Assembly (NCBI RefSeq): GCF_029382255.1
Contig: NZ_JARLLG010000002.1
Location: 310,001 to 374,000 of the forward strand
Direction: 5' to 3'
Source: Isoptericola croceus
GTDB lineage: Bacteria > Actinomycetota > Actinomycetes > Actinomycetales > Cellulomonadaceae
Length of the DNA stretch: 64,000 nucleotides
Made by a program: the position numbers and the translations under genes. Below, one piece after another: positions 1-8,482 of this stretch (within the stretch, counting starts at the first letter, position 1; every line of letters begins with the position of its first letter). The notes beneath the pieces are model-generated. The model was not told where the DNA came from and did no database searches. It was given only the letters and a program-made list of their open reading frames with translations.

Positions 1-1555
1 AGTCGAGGTCCGCCGATTCGATCTGCGCCCGCAAGGGGGCGTCGAGGATGTACAGCTCGTCGCCGTCCTCGCGAACGGTCGCGGGCGTCGGGTCCACCCA
101 GAACCGGTAGGGGTCGAGACAGACGAGCCCGTCGTCCGTGCGCTCCAGGGACTCCCAGAACTCAGGGCCGACCTCGCTGTCCGGGTCCATCTGGTCGGCG
201 ATGGTGCGCTTGAAGGCCAGGTCCGCCTCCAGCAGCACACGGCCGGCATCCGTCGTGGCGAACTGCTCGTCGATGATCGTCTCGGGCTCGTCCGGGTTGA
301 GGTTGACCCAGAACTGGCCCGGATCGAGCGCGAGCCAGGTGTTGAGCGCGTCGGACGACAGGTGGAGCGCTGCCTCGCCGCCGAACCCGGGCTCGGCGTC
401 CTCGGGGAGCTCGTCCGCCGCGAAGGAGTACGCGAAGTCGTCGTTCCCCGGGTCGTCCGAGACGTAGCGCAGCTCGAGCGAGCGCCAGTCGATGCCGTGG
501 AACCTCATCGGCGGGTACGCGCGCGGTGAGTTCTGCCCCATGAGTCTGCCGGCATTGGCGATCTCGCGCGCCTTCTGCGGGCTCACCCCTGAGTTCCTCG
601 AGTAGTCGTACAGCGGGCTCACGGTGCGCTGCGAGGACGGCGAGAGCGACCAGGGGTGTTGCCGGGGGTTGGTCGGCAGACCGCGCGCCTTGTGGACGGA
701 GTAGGTCCCACCTGCCTGGCGCACCTGGTTCCGCGCTGCAGCCGTGGGCTTGCTACCGAAGACCTGGTGCGGCCGATACCCGGCGCGCCCGTCGGCCCTC
801 AGCCGCTGCGCCTGCTCGGCGCTGAGCCGGTTCCCCGTCGTGACGCGGACGGTCTGCTTCGTCTTGTCGTTGCGGGCGTCGGGAGGGTTGCGGTCGTTCG
901 CGTGCTGGTTCAGGTCGGGGCACATCCAGTCGGAGAGGTCCTCGCTGAACGGCAGGTACTGCATCGCGGACAGCCCGAACCTGTAGTTGCGGGCCGACTC
1001 CTGCAGGTAGGAGCCGTACACCTCCTTCCACTCGTCCCAGAAGAGCGGCTCGTCCGGTGGTTCACCGGTGCCGTCCCACTCCTCGATCTCCAGGTCCTTC
1101 AGCACCTTGTACGTCTTGTAGGACCACTGGAAGTGCTGTGACGAACCAGGTGCAGACTCTGCCCACTCGTCGACGATCCGGTCGAACTGCTCGTCGTGGA
1201 CCTCCGCCATGTCCTCGATGAGGGCCCAGTCCTCGTCGTACGTGAAGTCCTCGCCCACGGTCTCGGGTGGGGCGTCGTCCGACCCGGGGTCGGGCCACTC
1301 GTCGATCGCCCCGTCGTCCTCGTCCTTGAGCTCGCCGTCGATCTCGTCCCAGACCTCCGTGCACCAGTCGTTCATCACCGCGTACGGGTTGGCCTGTGCG
1401 GCCGGTGCGGTCAGCACGGGTGCCGCGCCGAGTCCGACCACGACGGCGGTCGCGGTCGTCAGCGCCACGGAGCGGCGGCGCCGCCGGGAGCGTTCCCACC
1501 GGCGTTCCTCGCCAGTGGACTCGGGCTTCTCGGGCGGATGTTCAGGCGATGTCAC
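1..1555 (-). CDS. Secreted protein of unknown function (C-terminus beyond the window)
   Basis: An open frame runs leftwards from GTG at 1555 to the window edge without a stop (518 codons visible). A GGGGGG tract lies just upstream of the start. The N-terminus is charged (RRWERSRRRRR, about residues 19-29), followed by a hydrophobic core (VALTTATAVVVGLGAAP) and a likely signal-peptidase site after AQA near residue 55. The mature part is hydrophilic and rich in Asp, Glu, Trp and Pro, with few Cys. The last 150 residues hold a well-ordered stretch with phrases such as LNTWLALDPGQFWVNLNPD and TTDAGRVLLEADLAFKR, which looks like a conserved domain; I do not know its function. Coding is clear from uninterrupted frame and G/C third positions. 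No partner gene is visible; the adjacent RND gene is divergent. Confidence 0.75.
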   Translation of the reverse strand, partial: MTSPEHPPEKPESTGEERRWERSRRRRRSVALTTATAVVVGLGAAPVLTAPAAQANPYAVMNDWCTEVWDEIDGELKDEDDGAIDEWPDPGSDDAPPETVGEDFTYDEDWALIEDMAEVHDEQFDRIVDEWAESAPGSSQHFQWSYKTYKVLKDLEIEEWDGTGEPPDEPLFWDEWKEVYGSYLQESARNYRFGLSAMQYLPFSEDLSDWMCPDLNQHANDRNPPDARNDKTKQTVRVTTGNRLSAEQAQRLRADGRAGYRPHQVFGSKPTAAARNQVRQAGGTYSVHKARGLPTNPRQHPWSLSPSSQRTVSPLYDYSRNSGVSPQKAREIANAGRLMGQNSPRAYPPMRFHGIDWRSLELRYVSDDPGNDDFAYSFAADELPEDAEPGFGGEAALHLSSDALNTWLALDPGQFWVNLNPDEPETIIDEQFATTDAGRVLLEADLAFKRTIADQMDPDSEVGPEFWESLERTDDGLVCLDPYRFWVDPTPATVREDGDELYILDAPLRAQIESADLD

Positions 1556-1820
1556 GACGGCCCCCCGGCGCCTTGAGTGGTGTCCTGGACTGCGAGTTCG
1601 GCCCGCCGAACTCTTGATCGTTGCACGACCGTGACCAAACCTACACAAGACAGGTGCCCCGGGCTAGGGATTTGGCCACCTGAGTTGCTTCAGGCGATCG
1701 AAGCTGTTCGCCGGTGATCCCACGGCGGGCCACAGGCGGGGAACCGACCCGCCGTACGCTCCGTTGACCAGCCGTACGATGCCGCCGTCGTGCTCCTCCC
1801 CGCCGCCCCCAGGAGTGTGT

Positions 1821-4800
1821 GTGTTCCGCCTTGCCCGCCTGTCCCTGGCCAACCGTGCTGTCGTGGCGCTCGCGACGATCGCGATCTTCGCCTTCGGCAC
1901 GCTCAGCCTGACGTCCCTCAAGCAGGAGCTCATCCCGTCGCTCGAGTTCCCGGCGGGCGCCATCGTGGCCGTCTACCCCGGCGCGTCGCCCGAGGTCGTC
2001 GAGCAGAACGTCACCGCGCCGCTCGAGGCCGCGGCGCAGACGGTCGACGGCATCGAGTCGCTCAGCTCGACGGCGTCCACCGGCATGTCGCTGACCTCCG
2101 TGGAGTTCGAGTACGGCACCGACATGGCCGCCGCGACGCAGCGCCTCACCACCGCGGTCACGCGCACCCAGTCGCAGCTGCCCCAGGACGTGGAGCCGCA
2201 GGTCATCACCGGTTCGCTCGACGACCTGCCCGTCATCCAGCTCGCCGTGGCCGGGTCCGAGGAGGTCGCGGGCCTCGCGGACGACGTCGACACGATCCTC
2301 GTGCCCGAGCTCGAGCGGATCGCCGACGTGCGCTCCGTGGCCGTCACCGGCGGGCAGACCGACCAGGTCCTCATCGAGGTCGACCCCGCCGAGCTGGCCG
2401 CCGACGGCCTCGAGCTCTCCCAGGTGACCGACGTCCTGGCGGACTACGGCGTGGTGGTCCCGGCGGGCACCGTCACCGAGGACGGCGCGACGTACTCCCT
2501 TCAGGCCGGCACCCGCGTGGAGAGCCTCGAGGACCTCGAGGAGATCCCGCTCGTCCCGTCGGCCACCGACCTCGGCGCGGGCGGCGTCGGGGAGGCCTCC
2601 GGCACCGACGGCGCCGCGGGGGACGACGGCGCCACCGCACCCGGCGGCGCAGCGGACGTGCCGCCGTCGGGCACCGAGGCCCAGCCGGGCGCCGACGGCG
2701 AGACGATCATCCCGGGCGCGGACGAGCTGCTGCCCGACGCCAACGCGCCGCCGGAGCTGCCGGAGCCCGTGCTGCTCGGCGACGTCGCCGAGATCACCGT
2801 CGCCCCCACCGAGGCCGACTCCTTCTCGCGGCTGGACGGCGAGCCGTCGCTGGGCATCGCCATCACCAAGACCCCGCAGGGGAACACCGTCGACGTCTCG
2901 CACGCGGTGCAGCAGGTCATCGAGGACAACGCGGCCGAGCTCGACGCCGCCGGGATCAGCACCGCCGTCGTGTTCGACCAGGCGCCGTTCATCGAGGAGT
3001 CCATCGAGGGCCTGGCGAGCGAGGGCGGCCTGGGGCTGATCTTCGCGATCCTCATCATCCTGGTGTTCCTGCTGTCCGTGCGCTCGACGCTGGTCTCCGC
3101 CGTGTCGATCCCGCTGTCCCTGGCCACCGCGTTCCTGGTCATGGACATCACCGGCTACACGCTCAACATCCTCACCCTCGCCGCGCTGACCATCTCCATC
3201 GGCCGCGTGGTCGACGACGCGATCGTCGTCATCGAGAACATCAAGAGACACCTGTCCTACGGCGAGGACAAGCGGCAGGCGATCCTCACCGCCGTCGGGG
3301 AGGTCGCCGGGGCGATCTCCTCCTCCACCATCTGCACCGTGGCGGTGTTCCTGCCGCTCGGTCTGGTCTCCGGCATGACCGGTGAGCTGTTCCGGCCGTT
3401 CGCGTTCACCGTCGCCATCGCCATGCTCGCCTCCCTGCTGGTGGCGCTGACCATCGTGCCGGTGCTCGCCTACTGGTTCGTCAAGGCTCCCCAGGGCTCC
3501 GAGACGACACAGGACGGCGGCGCCTCGATCCGCGAGGCCGCCGAGGCCAAGGAGCGCCGCGGGCTGTGGCAGCGCGCCTACGTGCCCAGCCTCGCCGCGT
3601 CCCTGCGGCACCCGTGGATCTCGCTGGTGGTCGCCGTGGGCATCCTCGCCGGCACGCTCGCCCTCGTGCCACGCCTGGAGACCAACTTCATCGGGGACTC
3701 CGGCCAGGACACCGTCACCGTCACCCAGTCCTTCACCGACACCGCGTCGCTCGAGGCGCAGGACGACGCCGCGCGTGACATGGAGGAGGCGCTCGGCGGC
3801 GTCGAGGGGATCGAGACCGTCCAGACGTCGGTGGGTGCCGGCGACGCCGCGGAGGCCGCGTTCTTCGGCGGCGGCTCGACGCCGACCGCGACCTTCTCGA
3901 TCACGCTGGACGGCGAGACCGACCCCCTCGCGGTCCAGGCCGACATCCGCGAGGTGGCCGAGGGGCTCGCGGGCGAGGGCCCCACGACGGAGGTCAGCGT
4001 GGCCGGTGGCGACTCCGGCTTCGGGTCCACCACGATCGACCTGGTGGTCCGCGCGCACGACACCGACGACCTGTCCACGGCCGCGGCGGCGGCGCACGAC
4101 GCGGTGTCAGGGCTCGACGGCGTCGCGGAGGTCACCAACGACCTGGCCTCGGCGCAGCCGGTCCTGCAGGTCACGGTGGACCGGGCGGCGGCGGCCGAGG
4201 CGGGCCTGACCGAGACCCTGGTCGCCGGCGTCGTCTCCGGCACCATGAACCCGGAGCAGGCCGTCGGCGAGGTGGACCTCGGCGACGGACCGGTGGACGC
4301 CGTCGTCGTCACGGGGGAGGCACCGCAGACGGTCGCGGAGGTCGAGGAGATCGAGATCCCGACCCCCACCGGGATGGTGCCGCTGACGGACGTCGCCTCG
4401 GTCGACGAGGTCGAGACGCCGACGTCGATCAGCCGTGTCGATGGTGAGCGCTCGGCCACCGTGTCGATCACCCCGGAGAGCCAGGACATCGGCACGCTGA
4501 GCGCCGAGGTCGCCGCCGCCGTCGACGGGCTCGACCTGCCGCCCGGGGTCACCGTGGAGATCGGCGGCGTGGCCGCGGACCAGGAGGAGGCGTTCGCCGA
4601 CCTCGGGATGGCGCTGCTCGCCGCGATCGCGATCGTCTACCTGATCATGGTCGCGACGTTCAAGTCGCTGGTGCAGCCGCTCATCCTGCTGGTCTCCGTG
4701 CCGCTGTCCGCGACCGGTGCGCTCATCGCGCTGCTGGTCACGAACACCCCCTTGGGGGTCCCGGCGATCATCGGCGTGCTGATGCTGGTCGGCATCGTCG

Positions 4801-5159
4801 TGTCCAACGCCATCGTGCTCATCGACCTCATCAACCAGTACCGGTTGCGGGGGAAGTCCCTGGACGAGGCGGTGCGCGAGGGGGCTCGCAAGCGGTTGCG
4901 CCCCATCGTCATGACGGCGCTGGCGACCATCTGTGCGCTGACCCCCATGGCCGTCGGGGTCACCGGCGGCGGGGCGTTCATCTCCCAGCCGCTGGCCCTG
5001 GTGGTGATCGGTGGGCTCGTCTCCTCGACCGTGCTGACCCTGCTCATCGTCCCGGTGCTGTACGTGCTGGTCGAGGGGCGCAAGGACCGCCGGGCGGCCC
5101 GCCACGAACGCTGGGTCGCCCAGCGGGAGGCGAAGCAGGCCGAGCGGCAGGAGAGCTGA
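1821..5159 (+). CDS. RND family efflux permease (AcrB/HAE1-like)
   Basis: About 1112 residues, normal for a proton-driven RND exporter. The start is taken as GTG 1821 because AGGAG lies at 1811-1815; an upstream in-frame TTG at 1764 has no such site. The first membrane segment is at residues 10-30, then a large extracytoplasmic loop, then a cluster of membrane helices. These include GRVVDDAIVVIENIKRH near residue 461, whose Asp-Asp pair matches the proton-relay aspartates of the family. A second similar half follows, ending in a basic-acidic cytoplasmic tail. The first porter loop carries an insertion of about 65 residues rich in Gly, Ala, Pro and acidic residues (about 250-316). No membrane-fusion protein or outer-membrane partner is nearby, as is usual in Gram-positives. 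Substrate unknown. Confidence 0.93.
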   Translation: MFRLARLSLANRAVVALATIAIFAFGTLSLTSLKQELIPSLEFPAGAIVAVYPGASPEVVEQNVTAPLEAAAQTVDGIESLSSTASTGMSLTSVEFEYGTDMAAATQRLTTAVTRTQSQLPQDVEPQVITGSLDDLPVIQLAVAGSEEVAGLADDVDTILVPELERIADVRSVAVTGGQTDQVLIEVDPAELAADGLELSQVTDVLADYGVVVPAGTVTEDGATYSLQAGTRVESLEDLEEIPLVPSATDLGAGGVGEASGTDGAAGDDGATAPGGAADVPPSGTEAQPGADGETIIPGADELLPDANAPPELPEPVLLGDVAEITVAPTEADSFSRLDGEPSLGIAITKTPQGNTVDVSHAVQQVIEDNAAELDAAGISTAVVFDQAPFIEESIEGLASEGGLGLIFAILIILVFLLSVRSTLVSAVSIPLSLATAFLVMDITGYTLNILTLAALTISIGRVVDDAIVVIENIKRHLSYGEDKRQAILTAVGEVAGAISSSTICTVAVFLPLGLVSGMTGELFRPFAFTVAIAMLASLLVALTIVPVLAYWFVKAPQGSETTQDGGASIREAAEAKERRGLWQRAYVPSLAASLRHPWISLVVAVGILAGTLALVPRLETNFIGDSGQDTVTVTQSFTDTASLEAQDDAARDMEEALGGVEGIETVQTSVGAGDAAEAAFFGGGSTPTATFSITLDGETDPLAVQADIREVAEGLAGEGPTTEVSVAGGDSGFGSTTIDLVVRAHDTDDLSTAAAAAHDAVSGLDGVAEVTNDLASAQPVLQVTVDRAAAAEAGLTETLVAGVVSGTMNPEQAVGEVDLGDGPVDAVVVTGEAPQTVAEVEEIEIPTPTGMVPLTDVASVDEVETPTSISRVDGERSATVSITPESQDIGTLSAEVAAAVDGLDLPPGVTVEIGGVAADQEEAFADLGMALLAAIAIVYLIMVATFKSLVQPLILLVSVPLSATGALIALLVTNTPLGVPAIIGVLMLVGIVVSNAIVLIDLINQYRLRGKSLDEAVREGARKRLRPIVMTALATICALTPMAVGVTGGGAFISQPLALVVIGGLVSSTVLTLLIVPVLYVLVEGRKDRRAARHERWVAQREAKQAERQES

Positions 5160-5178
5160 TGGTCGAGTCGGTGCTCTG

Positions 5179-5214
5179 CGGCCGGGTCGGCACACATCCG
5201 TGCCGACCTGGCCG
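5179..5214 (+). terminator. Hairpin after the RND gene
   Basis: Inverted repeat with 15-nt arms (5179-5193 and 5200-5214) and a 6-nt loop. One position is a G-T wobble. It starts 20 nt past the RND stop. There is no T-run, as often in high-GC actinobacteria. Confidence 0.6.
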
Positions 5215-5371
5215 CGCCGTGCCGAACTGATTCGGAGAACGTCACAGATCGGCCGGGAACCTGCCGACCGGGTCGCGCGTTGCTTAGGATGATGGCCACG
5301 GCCAGCGACCCGGCCCTGCTCGCGCGACGACCCGTCGTCGGGCACCCGGCAGCCGCGACCAGGAGGAGCTC

Positions 5372-6214
5372 ATGAGCAACCCCGTCTTCTCGAACAGCGC
5401 CGTCTTCGGCGAGCCGCGCCGCGGTGCCCAGGGCAAGGGGGGGACCGCGACCGCGCCGTCCCCGTACACCCAGTACGGCACCTCGGGCGCCCAGGCCACC
5501 GACGCCGCGTCGCTGCAGAACATGTACAACGCGCCGTCGGCCGGCCCGGTCGACACACAGCGCCTGACCTATACCGACGTCATCATGAAGACCGCAGGGC
5601 TGTTCGCGCTGCTGGTCGTGGTGGCTGCGGCGAGTTGGTCGCTCACTGAGGCGTTCCCGGGAGTGTGGGTCTTCGGCATGATCGTCGGGCTCGTGCTCGG
5701 CCTGGTCAACGCCTTCAAGAAGAACCCGAGCCCGGTGCTCATCACGCTCTACGCGATCGCGCAGGGCGTGTTCCTGGGCGGGATCTCCAAGATGTTCGAG
5801 ACGATGGCTGACGGCATCGTCCTGCAGGCGGTCCTCGCGACGCTGTCCGTGTTCGCCGTCTCGCTGGCGCTGTTCAGCTCCGGCAAGGTGCGCGTCACCC
5901 CGAAGTTCACGCGCTGGCTGCTGATCTCGATGGTCGGCTACCTGGTCTTCTCGCTCGTCAACGTCGTCCTGGTCTGGACCAACGTTCTCCAAGGCTGGGG
6001 CATGCGCGGCGGAACGCTCGGCATCCTCATCGGCCTGTTCGCCGTCGGTCTGGCCGCGGCGATGCTGATGGTCGACTTCGACTCCATCAAGCGCGGTGTC
6101 GAGGGCGGGGCCCCCGCCAAGTTTGCCTGGTCGGCGGCCTTCGGCCTGATGGTCACGCTCATCTGGATGTACCTGGAGATCCTGCGTCTGCTCGCGATCC
6201 TGCGCGGCGACTGA
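5372..6214 (+). CDS. Bax inhibitor-1/YccA-like family membrane protein
   Basis: 280 residues. AGGAGG at 5361-5366 fixes the ATG at 5372. A flexible N-terminus of about 65 residues, rich in Gly, Ala, Ser and Pro, precedes seven predicted membrane helices spread over residues 70-275. The sequence between helices (NAFKKNPSPVLITLYAIAQG, then a TM-rich core with VDFDSIKRG near the C-terminus) is characteristic of the actinobacterial branch of the Bax inhibitor-1/YccA group. These are integral membrane proteins; some relatives conduct calcium, but the role in actinobacteria is not established. Monocistronic: hairpins lie on both sides. Confidence 0.9.
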   Translation: MSNPVFSNSAVFGEPRRGAQGKGGTATAPSPYTQYGTSGAQATDAASLQNMYNAPSAGPVDTQRLTYTDVIMKTAGLFALLVVVAAASWSLTEAFPGVWVFGMIVGLVLGLVNAFKKNPSPVLITLYAIAQGVFLGGISKMFETMADGIVLQAVLATLSVFAVSLALFSSGKVRVTPKFTRWLLISMVGYLVFSLVNVVLVWTNVLQGWGMRGGTLGILIGLFAVGLAAAMLMVDFDSIKRGVEGGAPAKFAWSAAFGLMVTLIWMYLEILRLLAILRGD

Positions 6215-6226
6215 CCGGCTCCCTCC

Positions 6227-6265
6227 ACGACGGCCGGGCACCTCGACGAGGTGCCCGGCCGTCGT
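6227..6265. terminator. Bidirectional hairpin between convergent genes
   Basis: Perfect inverted repeat with 19-nt arms (6227-6245 and 6247-6265) around one central base. It sits 12 nt past the Bax-inhibitor-like stop and 46 nt before the stop of the opposing gene, so it can terminate both transcripts. Confidence 0.8.
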
Positions 6266-6311
6266 CGTCCCGCGAGGGAGCCCCAGACCACGCGGGGTAG
6301 CGGGAACCGCC

Positions 6312-6968
6312 TCAGCGAGCGGGGGAGAGGCGGGTCGCCGCCCACCCGAGCAGCAGCATCCCGACCGCGAGCAGCACCCCGTGCGCGATCCGCAGCCCGG
6401 GTCCACCCCAGAACTGCGGCAGCAGGGTGACGAGCCCGGCGGCCAGCGGGACGCCGGCCCAGCGCGGTGAGGACCCGGCGCGCCACAGCGCGACGGCGGT
6501 GAGCACGCCGGCCGCCGCGACGAGCAGCAGCCCGACGCCGAACAGGGCCACCGCGGCGGGCTTCAGGCGCAGGGACTCGACGTCGGTCACGAGCGCGAGG
6601 TGGCCGTCACGCAGCGCCGCCTCGGCGAGGGTGCGGACCCCGAAGGTCTCGGCGCCGAAGTAGAGCGCCGACGTGCCGGCGCCGGCCCAGGCCGTCACGA
6701 CGGCCGCCGTCGCCGCACCGGCACCGGCGCGCCCGGCCTCGCCGTCCGGCCGGGCCACCAGGGCGCGCAGGCCCAGGAGGGTCGGCGCCAGCAGCCCGAG
6801 CCCGAGGATCCCGCACAGGTGTGCCAGCACCCAGCGGTCCGAGGCGAAGGCCTCGGCGAGCGCTGCCGTGGCGACGGTCTCGTCGGGCCATGGGCGTAGG
6901 AGGGGGAAGAGCAGGAAGGCGGCCGCGGACGTGACGGCCGCGAGGGTGGTCCAGCGCTGGGTGCTCAT
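6312..6968 (-). CDS. Hypothetical multi-pass membrane protein
   Basis: 218 residues. About six hydrophobic segments can be seen: near 5-25, 45-70, 85-108, 133-160, 168-185 and 193-212. No motif that I recognise. The ATG at 6968 overlaps the stop of the upstream TetR gene in an ATGA arrangement, so it is translationally coupled and is the last gene of a hydrolase-TetR-membrane operon. A role linked to whatever the TetR protein senses is an inference from the coupling only. Confidence 0.75.
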   Translation of the reverse strand: MSTQRWTTLAAVTSAAAFLLFPLLRPWPDETVATAALAEAFASDRWVLAHLCGILGLGLLAPTLLGLRALVARPDGEAGRAGAGAATAAVVTAWAGAGTSALYFGAETFGVRTLAEAALRDGHLALVTDVESLRLKPAAVALFGVGLLLVAAAGVLTAVALWRAGSSPRWAGVPLAAGLVTLLPQFWGGPGLRIAHGVLLAVGMLLLGWAATRLSPAR

Positions 6969-7561
6969 CGAGACTCCTGGGGGACGAGGGCGGCGATACC
7001 GGCGACGAGCATGGTCACGAGGGCTTCGAAGCTGCGGTCCAGGTCCTGCGGCATCCGGAACCCTCCGCCGAGCTCGAGGGCGACGAAGCCGTGCACGGCG
7101 GACCGGGCGGCCCGGACGGCGTCGATCACGCCGTCGTCCGGCAGGTCGAAGCCGCGCAGCGCGGCGACGGCGACGGCGACGCTCTCGGCGGCGGCCTCAC
7201 GGTGCTCGGCCTGTGCCGGGTCGTCGGGGTCGGGGCTGACCTGGGTGGCGGCGTACCGGCCGGGGTGCTCCTGGGCGTAGGAGCGCCAGGCGTGGGCGAG
7301 TGCACGCACGGCATCGGGCCCGGACCGGCCGACGGTCGCGCGGGAGCCGGCGGCCGTCAGCTCGCGCACGGCACGGGTCGCGACCTCGCGGCGTAGCGCC
7401 GCCAGGGAGCCCACGTGCTTGTACAGGCTGGGTGTGGCCACGCCTGCCCGGGACGCGACCTGGGCGAGGGTGAGACCGGCGAAGCCGTCAGCACCGCCGG
7501 CGTCCACGACGTCGAGCGCGAGGCGCGCGACCGCGTCCCGGGAGAGCCCGGCCCTAGGCAC
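6965..7561 (-). CDS. TetR/AcrR family transcriptional regulator
   Basis: 198 residues from GTG 7561, whose first codons overlap the stop of the upstream hydrolase by 8 nt. The N-terminal 60 residues form a TetR-type DNA-binding domain (LTLAQVASRAGVATPSLYKH is the recognition-helix region). The C-terminal part is an all-helical ligand domain containing VRAARSAVHGFVALELGGGF, typical of the TetR C-terminal WHG-type group. It probably controls its own operon: a short inverted repeat lies just upstream of the operon's first ATG (8423-8439). Ligand unknown. Confidence 0.9.
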   Translation of the reverse strand: MPRAGLSRDAVARLALDVVDAGGADGFAGLTLAQVASRAGVATPSLYKHVGSLAALRREVATRAVRELTAAGSRATVGRSGPDAVRALAHAWRSYAQEHPGRYAATQVSPDPDDPAQAEHREAAAESVAVAVAALRGFDLPDDGVIDAVRAARSAVHGFVALELGGGFRMPQDLDRSFEALVTMLVAGIAALVPQESR

Positions 7562-8414
7562 GGGCGTCTCCGGTCGCCGGCAGCCCGCGCAGGAAGCTGA
7601 GCACGGCCGGGACCACGACGTCGGGCGTCTGGTGCTGCGGGTAGTGGCCGGCGTCGGGCACCAGCAGGCCGTCCGCCCCGATCGCCTTCTGCACCCGGGC
7701 GAGCTCGGCCGCCGGGTCGGCGAAGTCCGGGTCCAGGGCTCCGACGACGGCGAGCGACGGCGCCTGGACCGCGGTGAGGCGCTCCTCGACGACGCGGTGG
7801 TCGAGGGCGACGGCCAGGTCTCGGAAGGAGCGCAGGTGCGCCGGGTCGGCCATCGCGGCGCGGATTGCGGCGACGTGGTCGGCGTGCCGGGGTGAGCGCC
7901 GGCCCTTGCTGATCGACGAGTAGTAGCCGGCCCAGACCGCGGCGCCCCACGGGCGCGCGAACAGCAGCCGGTAGGCGGCGCGGAGCAGCCGTTGCTTGGC
8001 CGGAGTGAGCGTCTCGCGCAGGAACGGGCTGAGCAGGACGAGGCCGCGCACGAGGTCGGGTCGTTCGGCGGCGGCCCAGACGGCGGCCGACGCGCCCATC
8101 GAGTTGCCCAGCAGAACCGCCGGGCCTGAGTCGAGGTGCTCGACGAGCGCGAGCAGGTCGGCGCCGGTGGCGTCGTCACCGTGCGCGGTGAAGGTGGTGT
8201 CGGACTCGCCGTGGCCGCGCAGGTCGGCGACCACGACGCGCCACCCGGCCTCCGCGAGGGCCGGGGTGACGTCGTCGTACGTGGAACGGAGGTCGCCCAT
8301 GCCGGGGACGGCGACGAGCAGAGGTGCGTCGGCGGCGCCGCCCGTGTCGGTGTACGCGAGGCGGCCCTCGGGGCGCTGGAGGAAGTGGGTCCCCGAGCCA
8401 TGGGTTGTCTGCAT
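7554..8414 (-). CDS. Alpha/beta hydrolase
   Basis: 286 residues with alpha/beta-hydrolase features: the oxyanion region VAVPGMGDLRST, nucleophile elbow GNSMGAS (Ser near residue 99), an acidic residue in GALDPDF, and the late catalytic His in DAGHYPQHQ. Resembles small-molecule esterases/hydrolases and has no signal peptide. It is the first gene of a three-gene operon whose second gene is a TetR regulator; this suggests that its substrate or product is the TetR ligand (inference). The ATG at 8414 lies only 9 nt from an inverted repeat that could be the operator. Confidence 0.9.
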   Translation of the reverse strand: MQTTHGSGTHFLQRPEGRLAYTDTGGAADAPLLVAVPGMGDLRSTYDDVTPALAEAGWRVVVADLRGHGESDTTFTAHGDDATGADLLALVEHLDSGPAVLLGNSMGASAAVWAAAERPDLVRGLVLLSPFLRETLTPAKQRLLRAAYRLLFARPWGAAVWAGYYSSISKGRRSPRHADHVAAIRAAMADPAHLRSFRDLAVALDHRVVEERLTAVQAPSLAVVGALDPDFADPAAELARVQKAIGADGLLVPDAGHYPQHQTPDVVVPAVLSFLRGLPATGDARA

Positions 8415-8422
8415 AGCTCACA

Positions 8423-8439
8423 GGCTATGCCTATTAGCC
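8423..8439 (-). promoter_or_regulatory. Candidate TetR operator upstream of the hydrolase operon
   Basis: GGCTATGCCTATTAGCC is an inverted repeat with 5-bp arms (GGCTA/TAGCC), in a locally AT-richer stretch just before ATG 8414. The position suits an autoregulating TetR protein. The assignment is inference. Confidence 0.4.
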
Positions 8440-8482
8440 AACGGTGGCAAGGGGCGCCCCACCCGGGCAGGTCACACTGCGC

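Noticed and set aside
1062-1499. 145-residue minus-strand ORF near the left edge
   Set aside because: It is the wrong frame of the secreted-protein gene; the GTG-started frame from 1555 has a signal peptide and no stop to the window edge.
1641-4097. 818-residue open frame antisense to the RND gene
   Set aside because: Composition dominated by Arg, Gly, Asp and His repeats; it is the complement of third-position G/C bias and has no motif or ribosome site.
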